Origin: DASPWW01 sp035461345
GTDB taxonomy: Bacteria; Actinomycetota; Thermoleophilia; Solirubrobacterales; 70-9
Length of the DNA stretch: 5,545 nucleotides
Assembly (NCBI GenBank): GCA_035461345.1
Contig: DATHVJ010000173.1
Span: 1 to 5,545 of the forward strand
Direction: 5' to 3'
The first letter of the stretch is position 1. The number at the start of each line of letters is the position of its first letter. Below are positions 5,305 through 5,545 of the stretch, in pieces. Below the pieces are notes generated by a model. It saw nothing but the letters and a program-made list of their open reading frames with translations. It was not told where the DNA came from and ran no database searches. The position numbers were made by a program, and so were the translations under genes.

Positions 5305-5545
5305 CTACTCGCCGCTCAGCTCGTCGAGGCGCTTCGTCAGTGCCCGGAAGAAGTCGTTCCGGGTGACGACCGCGTGGACGCGTCCCTCGGTCGCGATCGG
5401 TATTACGAGCACGCGGTGGTGGAGGAACAGCTCCGCCAGCTGGGTGTCCGAGTAGTCGTCCTCGACGAGGACGTGGTCGGTGGTCAGGTACTTCTCGATC
5501 GCCTCCCTGCTGCATTCCGCCCGGCGCTCGATCGTTTCGTCGATC
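5305..5545 (-). CDS. CBS-domain protein, C-terminal 79 residues only (5' end outside window)
   Basis: Reading leftwards from the window edge, a frame open from 5544 ends at TAG (5307-5305). The visible 79 residues start IDETIERRAECSREAIEKYL and hold one CBS motif: YLTTDHVLVEDDYSDTQLAE (19-38), LFLHHRVLVIPIATEGRVHA (39-58), then VVTRNDFFRAL (59-69), with a charged tail KRLDELSGE. The R-VLVIP-(x)-EGRVHAVVTRNDFF pattern is the usual second half of a CBS domain. CBS domains normally occur in pairs that bind adenosine nucleotides, so another should lie beyond the window. Whether it is a stand-alone regulator or the tail of a transporter or enzyme cannot be told. It converges on asd with 3 bp between stop codons. 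Confidence 0.8.
   Translation of the reverse strand, partial: IDETIERRAECSREAIEKYLTTDHVLVEDDYSDTQLAELFLHHRVLVIPIATEGRVHAVVTRNDFFRALTKRLDELSGE

Overview
The window looks like ordinary chromosomal DNA from a high-GC actinobacterium. GC is high throughout and third positions are almost always G or C. The proteins (an actinobacterial-type small membrane protein, a short MmpL exporter, a Corynebacterium-like aspartokinase followed by asd) fit Actinomycetota. A Thermoleophilia (Solirubrobacterales/Gaiellales-like) origin is my guess from overall style, not something the sequence proves. I see no mobile element, CRISPR array, RNA gene or phage gene, and no stretch over 300 bases without a gene.

Left half, minus strand: the 5' part of a small two-helix membrane protein (1-174, DUF6458-like) lies downstream of a two-gene unit, padR-mmpL (2860-231). 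The PadR-type regulator and the 699-residue RND/MmpL exporter overlap by one base (TGATG). A strong Shine-Dalgarno for the exporter lies inside the end of padR. This is the usual layout of a self-regulated efflux module.

Centre: a 99-bp divergent intergenic region (2861-2959) separates padR from the lysine/threonine pathway genes. Its padR side is an AT-rich island holding two overlapping 19-bp palindromes and a third dyad with 8-bp spacing. These are good candidate PadR operators.

Right half, plus strand: lysC/ask (aspartokinase, 2960-4249) and asd (aspartate-semialdehyde dehydrogenase, 4246-5301) overlap as ATGA. They encode the first two steps from aspartate to lysine/diaminopimelate, threonine and methionine. 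A convergent gene (5545-5305) for a CBS-domain protein ends three bases after asd and runs out of the window.

The most interesting signals are regulatory. Each of the three genes that opens a transcription unit has a TANNNT box 7-8 nt before its start codon and no good Shine-Dalgarno, which suggests leaderless mRNAs, whereas mmpL inside its operon has a textbook Shine-Dalgarno. There is also an internal ATG in lysC where the Corynebacterium beta subunit begins, and unusual residues in the first ACT domain. I found no convincing new multi-gene system.
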